Shown here: positions 18,742 to 27,754 of the stretch, in pieces
Layout: each line of letters starts with the position of its first letter
How positions within the stretch are numbered: the first letter of the stretch is position 1
The notes under the pieces: generated by a model
Told to the model about the DNA's origin: nothing
Seen by the model: the letters and a program-made list of their open reading frames with translations, nothing else
Database searches by the model: none
DNA from: an uncultured Bacilli bacterium
GTDB taxonomy: Bacteria; Bacillota_I; Bacilli_A; RF39; UBA660
Direction of reading: 5' to 3'
DNA: 64,000 bases
NCBI GenBank assembly: GCA_934098565.1
Contig: CAKOON010000002.1
Coordinates: 124,001-188,000, forward strand
Program-made: the position numbers and the translations under genes

Positions 18742-19440
18742 ATGCATAATAAAGTATTAATAGTAGAAGATGATAGTGATATTGTAGAATTATTAAGATT
18801 ATATTTAGAGAGTAATAATTATATTACAAAGGATGCTAGTGATGGTATAGTGGCTTTAAATCTTTTAAAAGAAGAGGAGTTTGATATTGCTCTTGTTGAT
18901 ATTATGTTACCAAAGATGGATGGTTACTCGCTTATAAAAGAAGTAAGGAAGTTTAGTAATATCCCGATAATTATTATTTCGGCTAAGACTGCTGATATGG
19001 ATAAAGTATTAGGTTTAAAGTTAGGGGCTGATGCTTATATAACTAAACCATTTAATCCTTTAGAAGTTATTGCTTATGTTGAGGCTATTCTGCGGAGATT
19101 TTTAAAACTAGGGACGGGAGTTTTGGTTGATGTTTATAAAGTAGGAAATCTTTCCTTAGAAATGGATAAATATATTTTAAGAAAAGAGGAGGAAATTATT
19201 CCTTTGACATCAACCGAAATGAAAATGATGGTTATGTTTATGCAAAATCCGAACCGCGTATTTACTAAATCCCAAATATATGAATATATTAATGGCGACT
19301 ACTGTGATAGTGATGATAATACGATGATGGTGCATATCTCTAATTTAAGAAGTAAAATTGAAAGTGATCCTGCTAATCCTAAATATATATTGACAGTAAG
19401 AGGACTTGGATATAAATTGGTGGCTTATGAAGAAAAATAA
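18742..19440 (+). CDS. OmpR/PhoB-family response regulator
   Basis: 232 aa from ATG 18742, preceded by GGGTGGTG; longer readings would begin in the promoter. Receiver domain with acidic pair Glu9-Asp10-Asp11, phosphorylated Asp53 (LVDIMLPKMDG) and the conserved ISAKT Lys. The C-terminal winged helix (about 135-230) has LTSTEMKMM and VHISNLRSKIE, and ends VRGLGYKL. The sensor kinase gene overlaps by 14 bases. From position, it may control uppP and the dlt-like operon that follows (inference). Confidence 0.9.
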   Translation: MHNKVLIVEDDSDIVELLRLYLESNNYITKDASDGIVALNLLKEEEFDIALVDIMLPKMDGYSLIKEVRKFSNIPIIIISAKTADMDKVLGLKLGADAYITKPFNPLEVIAYVEAILRRFLKLGTGVLVDVYKVGNLSLEMDKYILRKEEEIIPLTSTEMKMMVMFMQNPNRVFTKSQIYEYINGDYCDSDDNTMMVHISNLRSKIESDPANPKYILTVRGLGYKLVAYEEK

Positions 19441-21001
19441 AAGTCTTATAATGATTTGTTTAATTCAATTTTGGGTTTTAACTCTCTTAATAGTAACCTT
19501 TTGTTTTATTAGTAATTATCTAAGTAATAGTCTTTTAGAGAAGAGTTTTCCGACTATTTATGATTTACTAGACTATGAAGAAGCTTTAAAGGATGATAAT
19601 TTTCTTCTGATACCTATTAAAAGTCTGAGAAGTAGTAATTTTGCTATTTATGATGATTCTTTAAATTTATTATATACTTCGGATGCAAGAATCTCTTCTA
19701 GTTTAAGTAAAGGTGATATCGCTTTTATTAGTAATTATGCTAATAATGTCTATTATGATATGATTTCTTTAAAAGATGAGGATGGTAATTTAACTTATGA
19801 ATTATATGAAAATAGTTATGATGAGGATACTTCTAGTGAAATTACTACCGGTTATGTTGAACTTAATTCTCATTATGAAGTAATGGGAGGTAATTTGTTT
19901 AAAGATTATACTTCTTTTACGAAAAGACAATTAGAGCTTATAAGAGGAGTTTATTCTAGTAATGAAAGTATTGAAAAGTATGTTTATGAGACTAATAATA
20001 AAGAAAAAAGAACTCTTATCTTTGTTGGACCTAATTTTAATATGGATACTTATAATTCGGCTATTAAAAAGAGTAAGATGGTCTTTATAATTGGTATTCC
20101 TTTAATTGCTCTTCTGATTATTATTAGTTCATGGTTATTTATAAAGAGAATGAAGAAGTATTTAAATACGTTCTGTCTTGCTATTTGTAAGTATCAAAAT
20201 GGTGATAAGTTAGATATTACTAGTAATAATTTACCCAAAGAATTTAAAGAAATAACGGATAGTTTTAATGAACTAATGGCAAGACTTAATAAAGCCTTAG
20301 AAGAGAAAATGCAAATGTATCAAGAACGGCAAAGAATTATTGCGGATGTCTCTCATGATTTAAAGACTCCTTTAACAGTAATCCAGGGCTATTCTAAAGC
20401 ATTTATTGATGGTTTAGTGCCTGAAAATAAGAAAAATCAATATCTAAATGCTATCTATAATAAAAGTATTTTAGCTGTAAATCAGTTAGAAAGTTTATTT
20501 TCTTATATTAATATGGAACATCCGGAATATAAACTAAATATGGAAAGAATAGACATCAATAGTAAGACTAAAGATTATTTAGCAGAAAAATATAATGAAA
20601 TTTCTTTAAATAAATTTAATTTAGAAGTAGATATTTCTGATAAGGAAAACTATGTTAATGTTGATTTTAATGCTTTTAAAAGAATATATGATAATTTAAT
20701 TAGTAATACAATGAAGTATAATCAACCAGGTGTAACAATATATTTTCAAATTACCACGGATAAGAATTATGTTTATCTAAATATTGGTGATAATGGAATC
20801 GGGGTTGCGGATAATATTAAGGATACTATTTTTGATGCTTTTGTTACAAGTAATAAGGCGCGAACAAGTGGTAAGGGGTGTGGTCTTGGGATGGCTATTG
20901 TTAGAAGATTAGTGGAATTAAATGATGGTGTAATTGTTCTAAAACAGCGTAAAGGTAAATGGAAAACGCACTTTTTAATCAAGTTAAAAAAGATTTCTTA
21001 A
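19427..21001 (+). CDS. Sensor histidine kinase
   Basis: 524 aa from ATG 19427 (MKKNKSL), overlapping the regulator end. Membrane helices at about 6-28 and 218-240 enclose an external sensor domain of about 190 residues with no recognised fold. HAMP-like linker, then HisKA with DVSHDLKTPLT (His at about residue 309) and the ATPase N-box (DNLISNTMKYN), G1 (GDNGIGV) and G2 (GKGCGLGMAI). Pairs with the preceding regulator; probably monitors the envelope. Confidence 0.9.
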   Translation: MKKNKSLIMICLIQFWVLTLLIVTFCFISNYLSNSLLEKSFPTIYDLLDYEEALKDDNFLLIPIKSLRSSNFAIYDDSLNLLYTSDARISSSLSKGDIAFISNYANNVYYDMISLKDEDGNLTYELYENSYDEDTSSEITTGYVELNSHYEVMGGNLFKDYTSFTKRQLELIRGVYSSNESIEKYVYETNNKEKRTLIFVGPNFNMDTYNSAIKKSKMVFIIGIPLIALLIIISSWLFIKRMKKYLNTFCLAICKYQNGDKLDITSNNLPKEFKEITDSFNELMARLNKALEEKMQMYQERQRIIADVSHDLKTPLTVIQGYSKAFIDGLVPENKKNQYLNAIYNKSILAVNQLESLFSYINMEHPEYKLNMERIDINSKTKDYLAEKYNEISLNKFNLEVDISDKENYVNVDFNAFKRIYDNLISNTMKYNQPGVTIYFQITTDKNYVYLNIGDNGIGVADNIKDTIFDAFVTSNKARTSGKGCGLGMAIVRRLVELNDGVIVLKQRKGKWKTHFLIKLKKIS

Positions 21002-21009
21002 GAAAAATT

Positions 21010-21045
21010 AAGGTAAAGTTTATATTATTTTAAACTTTACCTTTT
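21010..21045 (+). terminator. Terminator of the two-component operon
   Basis: 13-bp perfect stem (21010-21022 with 21031-21043), 8-nt loop and T-run. It lies only about 20 bases before the next start codon, so it may also attenuate entry into the dlt-like operon. Confidence 0.85.
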
Positions 21046-21066
21046 AAAATAATACTTGTGATTTTT

Positions 21067-22569
21067 ATGAATAATGTATTAGAATATTTAGAAAATATTG
21101 ATGTTAATAATCAAAAGGGAATAAAAGATCTTAAAGACTATATTTCTTATCAAGATTTAAAAATAATTAGTAAAAGAATAGGAACCTTTCTTATAAGAAA
21201 AACGGCTAGTCGTAAGGCAATTCCTATTTATATGGAAAAAGGGGCTAAGTGTGTTTCCTTGTTTATGGGTAGTCTTTATGCGGGATGTTTTTATACCCTT
21301 TTAAATACGGATTTACCGGCTAAAAGATTAAAAGATATTATGAATGTTTTAGAAAGTGATATTATTTTAACGGATAATGATCATCTAAAGACAATTAAAG
21401 AAATATTTCCCGAGAAAAGTATTTATTGTTATGAAGATATGATTAACTCGGATATTGATTTATCTTTATTAAGTAAAAGAAGAGAAAATTCTTTAAGTGG
21501 GGACCCTGTTTATGCTAATTTTACTAGTGGTTCGACCGGAGTACCTAAAGGGGTTTTAATTAGTCATGATAATATTATTTCTTTTATTGATACTTTTACC
21601 GCGACTTTTAATATAAGTAAGAATGATTGTATTGGCAATCAAGCTCCTTTTGATTTTGATGTATCAGTTAAAGATATTTATAGTGCTTTAAAGACGGGGG
21701 CTATGCTTGTAATTGTTCCCAAAGAATATTTTTCTCAACCTGCTTTATTACTTGATTATTTAGATGATAATAAGGTTACTACTCTTGTTTGGGCCGTTTC
21801 TGCTTTATGCTTAGTTTCTAGTTTTCATGGACTTAATTATAAGAAACCCCAAATGATTAATAAAATTTTCTTTAGTGGTGAGGTTATGCCAGTTAAACAC
21901 TTAAATAATTGGCTCCAAGCTTATCCTAAGGCTTTATTTGTTAATTTATATGGACCTACTGAGATAACTTGTAATTGTACTTATCATATAATTGATAAAC
22001 AAAAGAATTATGATATCATTCCTATTGGACGAGCCTTCTTAAATCACCAAGTGTTCTTAATAGATAATAATAACTTAGAAATAAAAGATGATGATATCAA
22101 AGGAGAAATTGTTGTAAAGAGTAAAACCGTGGCTTTAGGATATTATAATGACTTAGTAAGAACTAAAAGAGCTTTTATTCAAAATCCTCTTAACAATAAG
22201 TATTTAGATATCGTTTATAAAACGGGGGATTTAGGGTATTATCATAATGGGGAGTTATATTTTGCTGGTCGGCATGATTTTCAAGTTAAGTATATGGGAC
22301 ATCGGATTGAATTAGAAGAAATTGATAAAAATATAACTAATATACCTGGTATCATTAGAAGCACTACTTTATTTATTCTTGAAAAAGAAAAGTTAGTTTG
22401 TTTTTATGTCGGGACTATGGAGAAAAAAGAATTATATAGTAATTTAAAAAAGGATTTACCCTTATTTATGGTTCCTACTAAGTATTATAAACTTGATAAT
22501 ATGCCATTAACTAAGAATGGTAAAGTTGATAGAGGGGAGTTAAAAAGACTATATGAAGAAGATTTATGA
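21067..22569 (+). CDS. DltA-like amino-acid adenylating ligase
   Basis: 500-aa ANL-superfamily enzyme. It should activate a carboxylic or amino acid as an adenylate and load it onto the carrier protein at 23733. Motifs: FTSGSTGVPKG (about 152), NLYGPTE, YKTGDLGYY, YMGHRIELEEID and the C-terminal LTKNGKVDR with the catalytic Lys. DltA itself activates D-alanine, but substrate identity here is open because a PLP enzyme is inserted in the operon. ATG 21067 is taken over a GTG nine bases upstream. It overlaps the next gene by 17 bases. Confidence 0.8.
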   Translation: MNNVLEYLENIDVNNQKGIKDLKDYISYQDLKIISKRIGTFLIRKTASRKAIPIYMEKGAKCVSLFMGSLYAGCFYTLLNTDLPAKRLKDIMNVLESDIILTDNDHLKTIKEIFPEKSIYCYEDMINSDIDLSLLSKRRENSLSGDPVYANFTSGSTGVPKGVLISHDNIISFIDTFTATFNISKNDCIGNQAPFDFDVSVKDIYSALKTGAMLVIVPKEYFSQPALLLDYLDDNKVTTLVWAVSALCLVSSFHGLNYKKPQMINKIFFSGEVMPVKHLNNWLQAYPKALFVNLYGPTEITCNCTYHIIDKQKNYDIIPIGRAFLNHQVFLIDNNNLEIKDDDIKGEIVVKSKTVALGYYNDLVRTKRAFIQNPLNNKYLDIVYKTGDLGYYHNGELYFAGRHDFQVKYMGHRIELEEIDKNITNIPGIIRSTTLFILEKEKLVCFYVGTMEKKELYSNLKKDLPLFMVPTKYYKLDNMPLTKNGKVDRGELKRLYEEDL

Positions 22570-23731
22570 GGAAGTTTTAGCAAGAGTTAATACTCCTTGT
22601 TATGTATTTGATATTAAGAAATTAAAAAGACGAATTTCTTATTTACAAGATAGTTTACCATCTAAGATTGATTTATGCTTTGCTTTAAAAGCAAATCCAT
22701 TTCTAGGAGAAGTCTTAAAAGATATAGTAAGTAAATTTGAACTATGTTCTTATGGGGAATATAAGATTGCTTCTAGTAGTGGGATTAAACCTGCTAAAAT
22801 GGTGATTTCTGGAGTCTATAAAGATTATGAGGAGTTAAAAGAAATATTAAGTCGAAAAGATTCTAAAATTCTAATAACGGTTGAAAGTTTTAACCAATTA
22901 AATTTAATTGAAAAGATTGGGGAAGAATTAAAAATAACCGTTAAAGTCTTATTGAGAGTAACTAGTAATAATCAATTTGGACTTAGTAAAAATGAAATAA
23001 TAAAGATTTTAGAACAACGTTATTCTTATCAATATTTAAATATCGTGGGATTACATTATTTCTCGGGTACGCAGCATTTCTTACTTAAACATATTAAGAA
23101 AGATATTCTTTATATAGATAATTTCTTACAAGAATTAAAAAATAATTTGGGTTATTTAGCCGAAGAATTAGAACTTGGTTTAGGTTTACCAGTAAGTTAT
23201 TTTCAAGAAGAAAAGGATTTTTCCGAAAAAAATTTACTAAAAGAAGTTTCTACTTCTTTAGAAAATATGACTTATCAAGGTCATATTACTTTAGAATTAG
23301 GGCGAAGTATAGCGGCTTCTTGCGGCTCTTATTTAACCAAAGTTGTTGATTTAAAAGAAAATGATGTAGGTAACTTTGCTCTTGTTGATGGGGGGATTAA
23401 TCATATTACTTATTATGGTCAGATGATGGCAATGAAACATCCTTATGTTTTGTTGTATCCTAAAAGAGAAGGAAAAAAAGAATCTTATAATGTTTGTGGT
23501 AGTTTATGTACGATAAATGATATTTTAATTAAAGATTTTCAAGTAAGTAATCTTAAAATAGGGGATGTTTTGGTGTTTTTACGAGTGGGGGCATATGCCA
23601 TGACCGAAGGAATTAGTTTGTTTTTAAGTAGAGCTTTACCTAATGTTGTTTTAGTTAACGATAATCATATTAAAGTGGTGCGAAACAATGTTTTAACTTA
23701 TCCTTTTAATATGGCTAGAAAGGAGAAATAA
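22553..23731 (+). CDS. Fold-III PLP enzyme, Orn/DAP decarboxylase-like
   Basis: 392 aa. N-terminal alanine-racemase-type barrel with PLP Lys46 (CFALKANPF), the GLHYFSGTQ stretch (family GLHxHIGSQ) and ELGRS/IAASCG (family EPGRxxV). The C-terminal part has CGSLC-IND (family GPxCESxD) and VGAYAMTEG. The Glu of the CES motif, which binds the distal part of DAP or basic amino acids, is replaced, so it is probably not a DAP decarboxylase. Placed between ligase and carrier genes, it may make the amino acid or amine that is loaded (inference). A ligase/decarboxylase/carrier trio also occurs in exosortase-A-type clusters. Confidence 0.75.
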   Translation: MKKIYEEVLARVNTPCYVFDIKKLKRRISYLQDSLPSKIDLCFALKANPFLGEVLKDIVSKFELCSYGEYKIASSSGIKPAKMVISGVYKDYEELKEILSRKDSKILITVESFNQLNLIEKIGEELKITVKVLLRVTSNNQFGLSKNEIIKILEQRYSYQYLNIVGLHYFSGTQHFLLKHIKKDILYIDNFLQELKNNLGYLAEELELGLGLPVSYFQEEKDFSEKNLLKEVSTSLENMTYQGHITLELGRSIAASCGSYLTKVVDLKENDVGNFALVDGGINHITYYGQMMAMKHPYVLLYPKREGKKESYNVCGSLCTINDILIKDFQVSNLKIGDVLVFLRVGAYAMTEGISLFLSRALPNVVLVNDNHIKVVRNNVLTYPFNMARKEK

Positions 23732-23732
23732 A

Positions 23733-23960
23733 ATGGAAAAATTAATAGCAATGTTAGAAGAATTAAATCCAGAAGTTGATTATCAAACAGAAGAACACTT
23801 AATTGATAATCATTTACTAGATAGTTTAGCTATTCTTTCTTTAATCGGAGATATTGAAGATGAATTCGATGTAGAAGTACCAACAGTTGAAATTATCCCT
23901 AGTAACTTTAATAGTGCTAAAGCTATTTGGGCTTTAATTCAAAAATTAGAGGAAGAATAA
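23733..23960 (+). CDS. DltC-like acyl/aminoacyl carrier protein
   Basis: 75 aa; four-helix carrier protein with the phosphopantetheine attachment site LLDSLAIL (Ser31). The acidic helix EDEFDVEVP follows, as in DltC and ACP. It should carry the unit activated by the 21067 ligase to the MBOAT protein. AAAGGAG ribosome site; 1 nt after the PLP gene. Confidence 0.88.
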   Translation: MEKLIAMLEELNPEVDYQTEEHLIDNHLLDSLAILSLIGDIEDEFDVEVPTVEIIPSNFNSAKAIWALIQKLEEE

Positions 23961-23961
23961 T

Positions 23962-25542
23962 ATGCAGTATTGTGATTTAGGTTATGTTGGTCTTTTTTTG
24001 CCCTTGGTAATTATTATTTACTTTATAGTTTTTCCTAAGCATCGTTATAAAGTCTTATTAGGAGCTAGTTTCATCTTCTTTTATCTTTTAAGTAAAAAGT
24101 TAATTGTTTATTTATTGTTTTCTGGTCTTTCTATTCATCACTTTGGCTTATGGTTATCTCATCTCAAATCTTTAAAAAAAGAAGAATTAAAGACTACGGA
24201 AGATAAAAAAGAAGTAAAAGAAAAATATAAACGTCAAGAAAATAAAGTCTTATTACTTGCCATCTTAATTCATTTAGGACTTCTAATAATCCTAAAATAT
24301 TCTAGTTTTATAGGAAATAATATTAATAATTTCTTAAGTCTAATTCACTTAAATTATCAATTAAAAGTACCTCATTATATTATGCCAATTGGTATATCAT
24401 TTTATACTTTAGAAGCTTTAAGTTATATTATAGATGTTAAAAATGAGACAATAGAAGCCGATGATAATCTAGGAAGATTAATGCTTTATCTTTCCTTTTT
24501 TCCTAGTATTATGGAGGGTCCGATTAGCCGTTATAAAGATACAGCAACTAAGTTATATAGTGGCGCTCCTATTAGTTATCGTAATTTAACTAATGGTTAC
24601 CAAAGAATTCTTTTTGGAATGTTAAAGAAAATGGTCGTAGCTGATCGTCTTAATGTCATTGTAAAAAATATCTTTAGTAATTATCCCAGTTTAGGGGGAG
24701 CAATTATCTTGGCGGGAGCAATATTTTATACCATTCAACTATATATGGACTTTTCCGGAACAATCGATATTGTAATTGGCAGTGCTGAAATATTTGATGT
24801 TAAATTACCCGAGAACTTTAAACAACCGTTTTTTTCTAAAAATATTAGTGAGTTTTGGACTAGATGGCATATTAGTCTAGGAGCTTTTCTTCGTGATTAT
24901 ATTTTTTATCCTCTATCTTTGTCTAAACCTTTAAAGAAATTAACCGCCTGGGGACGCAAACGTTTTGGTAATTATTTTGGCCCGCTTTTAAGTGGGGCAT
25001 TAGCACTACTAGTTGTTTGGCTTTTAAATGGATTATGGCATGGAGCGGCTTGGAATTATATTTTCTTTGGGCTATATCATTTTACTTTAATAATTCTGGC
25101 AGATTTATTTTCTCCTTTAATTCTTAAAATTCTAAAGATATTTCACATCAATAGAAATAATTTTTTCTATCGAACATTTGAAATGTTTAAGACAACAATT
25201 TTAGTAATCTTTGGGGAATTATTCTTTCGGGCTCACGGGCTTCAAGCCGGATTACAAATGTTTAAGAAGATTTTTACGGCTTTTGACTTAACTAATTTTA
25301 AAGAAAATATTTTGAAGCTAGGTTTAGATAAATATGATTTTAGAATAATTATAGTTACTTTATTAATTGTATTTGTTGTTAGTGTTTTAAAAGAAAAACA
25401 AATTAATATTAGAGAAGCTATTAGGAAAAAGCCCGTTTATATTCGTTGGACTTTATATTACGCTTTAGTATTATTTATTATTATATTTGGCGCTTATGGG
25501 GATGGGTATGTACCTGTTGATCCGCTTTATGCTAACTTTTAG
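23962..25542 (+). CDS. MBOAT-family acyltransferase (DltB/AlgI-like)
   Basis: 526-aa polytopic membrane protein. Family signatures are PIGISFYTLEALSY, ISEFWTRWHISLGAFLRDY and LLNGLWHGAAWN with the active-site His360. MBOAT proteins move an activated acyl or aminoacyl group from a carrier across the membrane onto a wall polymer. DltB fits the neighbouring carrier and ligase; the sequence also resembles AlgI/PatA-type acetyltransferases. One nt after the carrier gene. Confidence 0.88.
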   Translation: MQYCDLGYVGLFLPLVIIIYFIVFPKHRYKVLLGASFIFFYLLSKKLIVYLLFSGLSIHHFGLWLSHLKSLKKEELKTTEDKKEVKEKYKRQENKVLLLAILIHLGLLIILKYSSFIGNNINNFLSLIHLNYQLKVPHYIMPIGISFYTLEALSYIIDVKNETIEADDNLGRLMLYLSFFPSIMEGPISRYKDTATKLYSGAPISYRNLTNGYQRILFGMLKKMVVADRLNVIVKNIFSNYPSLGGAIILAGAIFYTIQLYMDFSGTIDIVIGSAEIFDVKLPENFKQPFFSKNISEFWTRWHISLGAFLRDYIFYPLSLSKPLKKLTAWGRKRFGNYFGPLLSGALALLVVWLLNGLWHGAAWNYIFFGLYHFTLIILADLFSPLILKILKIFHINRNNFFYRTFEMFKTTILVIFGELFFRAHGLQAGLQMFKKIFTAFDLTNFKENILKLGLDKYDFRIIIVTLLIVFVVSVLKEKQINIREAIRKKPVYIRWTLYYALVLFIIIFGAYGDGYVPVDPLYANF

Positions 25543-25550
25543 GAGGTATC

Positions 25551-26501
25551 ATGAAAAAAATATTAAAGATTGTTAGTTTTATTCTTATATTATTTTTGTT
25601 ACTAATGATATGTTCTTATATTTTAAGTCCTAAAAATAATGGAATTCTTAGTACGGATAAACATATTGATAATGCGAGTGGTCCTTTAGCGGAAAAAGAA
25701 AATTCTATCGATGCTTTAGTGGTAGGAGATAGTGAATCTTTTGCTGCTATTAGTCCTTTAGAAATTTATAAAGAATATGGTTATACTATGTATGTAAGTG
25801 GTACTTCAGGTCAATATTTATATGATAGTTATAATTATCTTCTTAAAGCTCTTAGTAAACACCAATTAAAAGTGCTTATCTTAGAGACAGATGCAATATA
25901 TCGTCAAATTCCCCTTAGTTATAATCTTCGTTATTGGTTGGGAGAATTCATTCCTGTATTTCATTATCATAATCGTTGGAAACAGATGACTATTAAAGAT
26001 TTAAATAGTAAAATAAATTATAACTATACAGATACTTTTAAAGGCTATGACTTTAGTTTAAATATTAATCCTGCCACTAATACTAATTATATGGAATATA
26101 CTGAAGCCAAAGAAAAGATTGATAAGATAAATGAGTACTATTTAGACTTAATTAAAGATAAGTGTGAAGAAAATAATATTACGTTTATTTTACTTAGTAC
26201 TCCTAGTACAGTTAATTGGAATTATCGTCGTCATAATGGTATAAAGCAATATGCTAAACAAAATAAAATTAAGTATCTAGACTTAAATATTGATAATAAA
26301 GTGCAAATTGATTGGAGTAAAGATACTAGAGATATGGGTGATCATCTAAACTATTATGGGGCTTATAAAGTTAGTGCTTATTTAGGAAAATATCTAAGTA
26401 AGTTAAAAATTCTAGAAGACCATCGTGGTAATGACTATTATTCTTCTTGGAATAGTGCTTTAAAGCCTTATCAAGATGAAGTAAAGAAAGCTAATCCATA
26501 G
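25551..26501 (+). CDS. DltD/AlgX-like SGNH-type extracytoplasmic protein
   Basis: 316 aa with an N-terminal anchor (about 5-25) and an SGNH-hydrolase-like domain: VVGDSES (Asp60-Ser61) as block I and DHLNYYGAYK as the C-terminal Asp-His block. Such proteins work with MBOAT partners to transfer or edit acyl groups on wall polymers (DltD, PatB, AlgJ/X). AGGAGG ribosome site, 8 nt after the MBOAT gene; last gene of the operon. Confidence 0.75.
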   Translation: MKKILKIVSFILILFLLLMICSYILSPKNNGILSTDKHIDNASGPLAEKENSIDALVVGDSESFAAISPLEIYKEYGYTMYVSGTSGQYLYDSYNYLLKALSKHQLKVLILETDAIYRQIPLSYNLRYWLGEFIPVFHYHNRWKQMTIKDLNSKINYNYTDTFKGYDFSLNINPATNTNYMEYTEAKEKIDKINEYYLDLIKDKCEENNITFILLSTPSTVNWNYRRHNGIKQYAKQNKIKYLDLNIDNKVQIDWSKDTRDMGDHLNYYGAYKVSAYLGKYLSKLKILEDHRGNDYYSSWNSALKPYQDEVKKANP

Positions 26502-26510
26502 CAATTATTC

Positions 26511-26535
26511 GGAGAGTTAATAGCTCTCTTTTTTA
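26511..26535 (+). terminator. Terminator of the dlt-like operon
   Basis: GAGAG/CTCTC stem with 7-nt loop and T-run, 10 nt after the last stop codon. Confidence 0.8.
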
Positions 26536-26599
26536 AGTATATTCTTAAAATATATTAATCATTATAACTAAAATAACTATAAAAATAATATATTTTAGT

Positions 26600-26782
26600 A
26601 TGAATAAGTTATTTATGAAGTTAATTAGTACTTTATTTATTAGTAATTACCTAGTATTTATTATTCTTAATCTTAATATGTTAATATGTGGTTATAGTTT
26701 GTTTGAATATTTTAGGTATATTATCTTTAATCTGTGGTTTATTTTATTTCTTTTAGGAGTATATTGTTTAATAAAAGTATGA
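26600..26782 (+). CDS. Possible small membrane protein
   Basis: 60 aa, almost entirely hydrophobic with two predicted helices. There is no clear ribosome site in front of ATG 26600 and no family match. It lies between a terminator and the lipoprotein gene (27 bases before the latter). It may be real or an AT-rich chance frame. Confidence 0.35.
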   Translation: MNKLFMKLISTLFISNYLVFIILNLNMLICGYSLFEYFRYIIFNLWFILFLLGVYCLIKV

Positions 26783-26809
26783 TATCATCTTGATAGGAGG
26801 TAATGATAT

Positions 26810-27226
26810 ATGAAAAAGTTAGTTGGATGTTTATGTTTATTGCTATTATGTGGCTGTTCTTGGGATAGAATAGTCGAAGAGGAAAAGAAGGAACCAGTTA
26901 ATTATGTTGAAATTGCTAAGACTAGTGATGATAAACGAGTATTTAGTAGTACCGATGAAATTACTTATAAAGGTGATAAGAAAAATATTATTGATGAACT
27001 TAAGAAGGGAAATATTTCTATTGAAGAATTAATCAAGGAGTTAGAACTTTATTCTGAACTTAATGATGGTGGTACTAGTGTTTATAAAGATACGAATGGT
27101 CTTTTTGATAAGGATATTCATGTTTATAAGTGTCATCGAATTAAGAGCTCTAGTGATAATGATTATGTTGAAGATTATTATATTTCTATAGATGAAAAAT
27201 ATGCAGGTATTTGTGAGAAAAATTAA
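26810..27226 (+). CDS. Lipoprotein, paralogue of the 150-569 protein
   Basis: 138 aa with a lipoprotein signal peptide ending LLLCGCS (lipid-attached Cys at about 14 or 16). The C-terminal part repeats the pattern of the first gene of the window: LNDGGTSVY, VYKCH, YVEDYYIS and a Cys near the end. It is a surface protein of unknown role. AGGAGG ribosome site. Confidence 0.75.
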   Translation: MKKLVGCLCLLLLCGCSWDRIVEEEKKEPVNYVEIAKTSDDKRVFSSTDEITYKGDKKNIIDELKKGNISIEELIKELELYSELNDGGTSVYKDTNGLFDKDIHVYKCHRIKSSSDNDYVEDYYISIDEKYAGICEKN

Positions 27227-27360
27227 TTCTAAATACATATTAATTAGAAAATAATCTATGTTAGTAATAGTAGTATAGAGTTCTTTAAGAGTTAAAAAAT
27301 TTATGTTATACTTCACTGGAAATTCCTTATATATGGACCATCACAGTCCCCTGTTTTAAA
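27227..27360. pseudogene. Degenerate third copy of the toxin-antitoxin repeat
   Basis: The stretch TAATAGTAGTATAGA followed by TTATGTTATAC matches the antitoxin-promoter part of the two intact repeats. It then jumps directly to CACTGGAAATTCC and a GGACCATC stretch that match the toxin start region on the minus strand. The middle of the unit is missing and the peptide frame is not preserved. Confidence 0.45.
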
Positions 27361-27503
27361 TAATTAAAATAAATAATAAGCTTTCATTGAAAAAAAGTGA
27401 CGGTAGTGTCAGTAAAATTCAATGAATACTTAAGAAAATGTATATTTCTTAAGGAATAATATATATTATTAATAGTAGTATAAGATTTTAAAATGCAAAA
27501 AAC

Positions 27504-27661
27504 TTGCAAATAAAAAAAAATATGTTATACTACTAATGAAAGAACTTGATTGTTCTTAAATAAAAAAAGAGATACATTTGGCTTGGTCTGTTAGATGTTT
27601 CTCAGTCCATTAAGTTTTAGACGAAAAACACCCATTCATCAAACGATGCGTAGGTGTTTTT
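27504..27661 (+). ncRNA. Putative type I antitoxin RNA, copy 1
   Basis: Promoter TTGCAA (27504-27509), 16-nt spacer, TATACT (27526-27531); predicted start about 27538. A 5' hairpin (AAGAAC/GTTCTT) follows and the RNA should stop at the hairpin 27624-27661. It runs towards the peptide gene on the other strand and shares that hairpin with it. The antitoxin role is inferred from layout. Confidence 0.5.
27624..27661. terminator. Bidirectional terminator, copy 1
   Basis: AAAAACACC...GGTGTTTTT with an interrupted inner stem and AAAC loop; T-rich on both strands. It ends both the plus-strand RNA and the minus-strand peptide mRNA. Confidence 0.75.
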
Positions 27662-27682
27662 CAAATAATAATATGTAATATA

Positions 27683-27754
27683 CTACTTTTTGATAGTAGT
27701 TATAATATCGTCTACAAAGACTAATAATATAACTAGTACAATGATGTACTCCAC
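27683..27754 (-). CDS. Hydrophobic toxin-like peptide, copy 1
   Basis: 23-aa peptide M(V)EYIIVLVILLVFVDD-: acidic/aromatic start, one membrane helix, then a charged tail ending KK, the pattern of small type I toxins such as TxpA/BsrG/Fst types. GTG start at 27754 preceded by AAGGAA with 7-nt spacing. The second repeat encodes MEYLIILVVILFLL in the same place, which supports real coding. The mRNA appears to start about 27845 on the minus strand, giving a leader of about 90 nt. Confidence 0.6.
   Translation of the reverse strand: MEYIIVLVILLVFVDDIITTIKK

Noticed and set aside
22553..23731. Diaminopimelate decarboxylase (lysA)
   Set aside because: Replacement of the CES-motif Glu and its location in a carrier-protein operon argue against it.
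27041..27316. 91-codon minus-strand frame overlapping the lipoprotein gene
   Set aside because: Antisense to a supported gene; its start corresponds to the degenerate toxin start of the relic TA unit.
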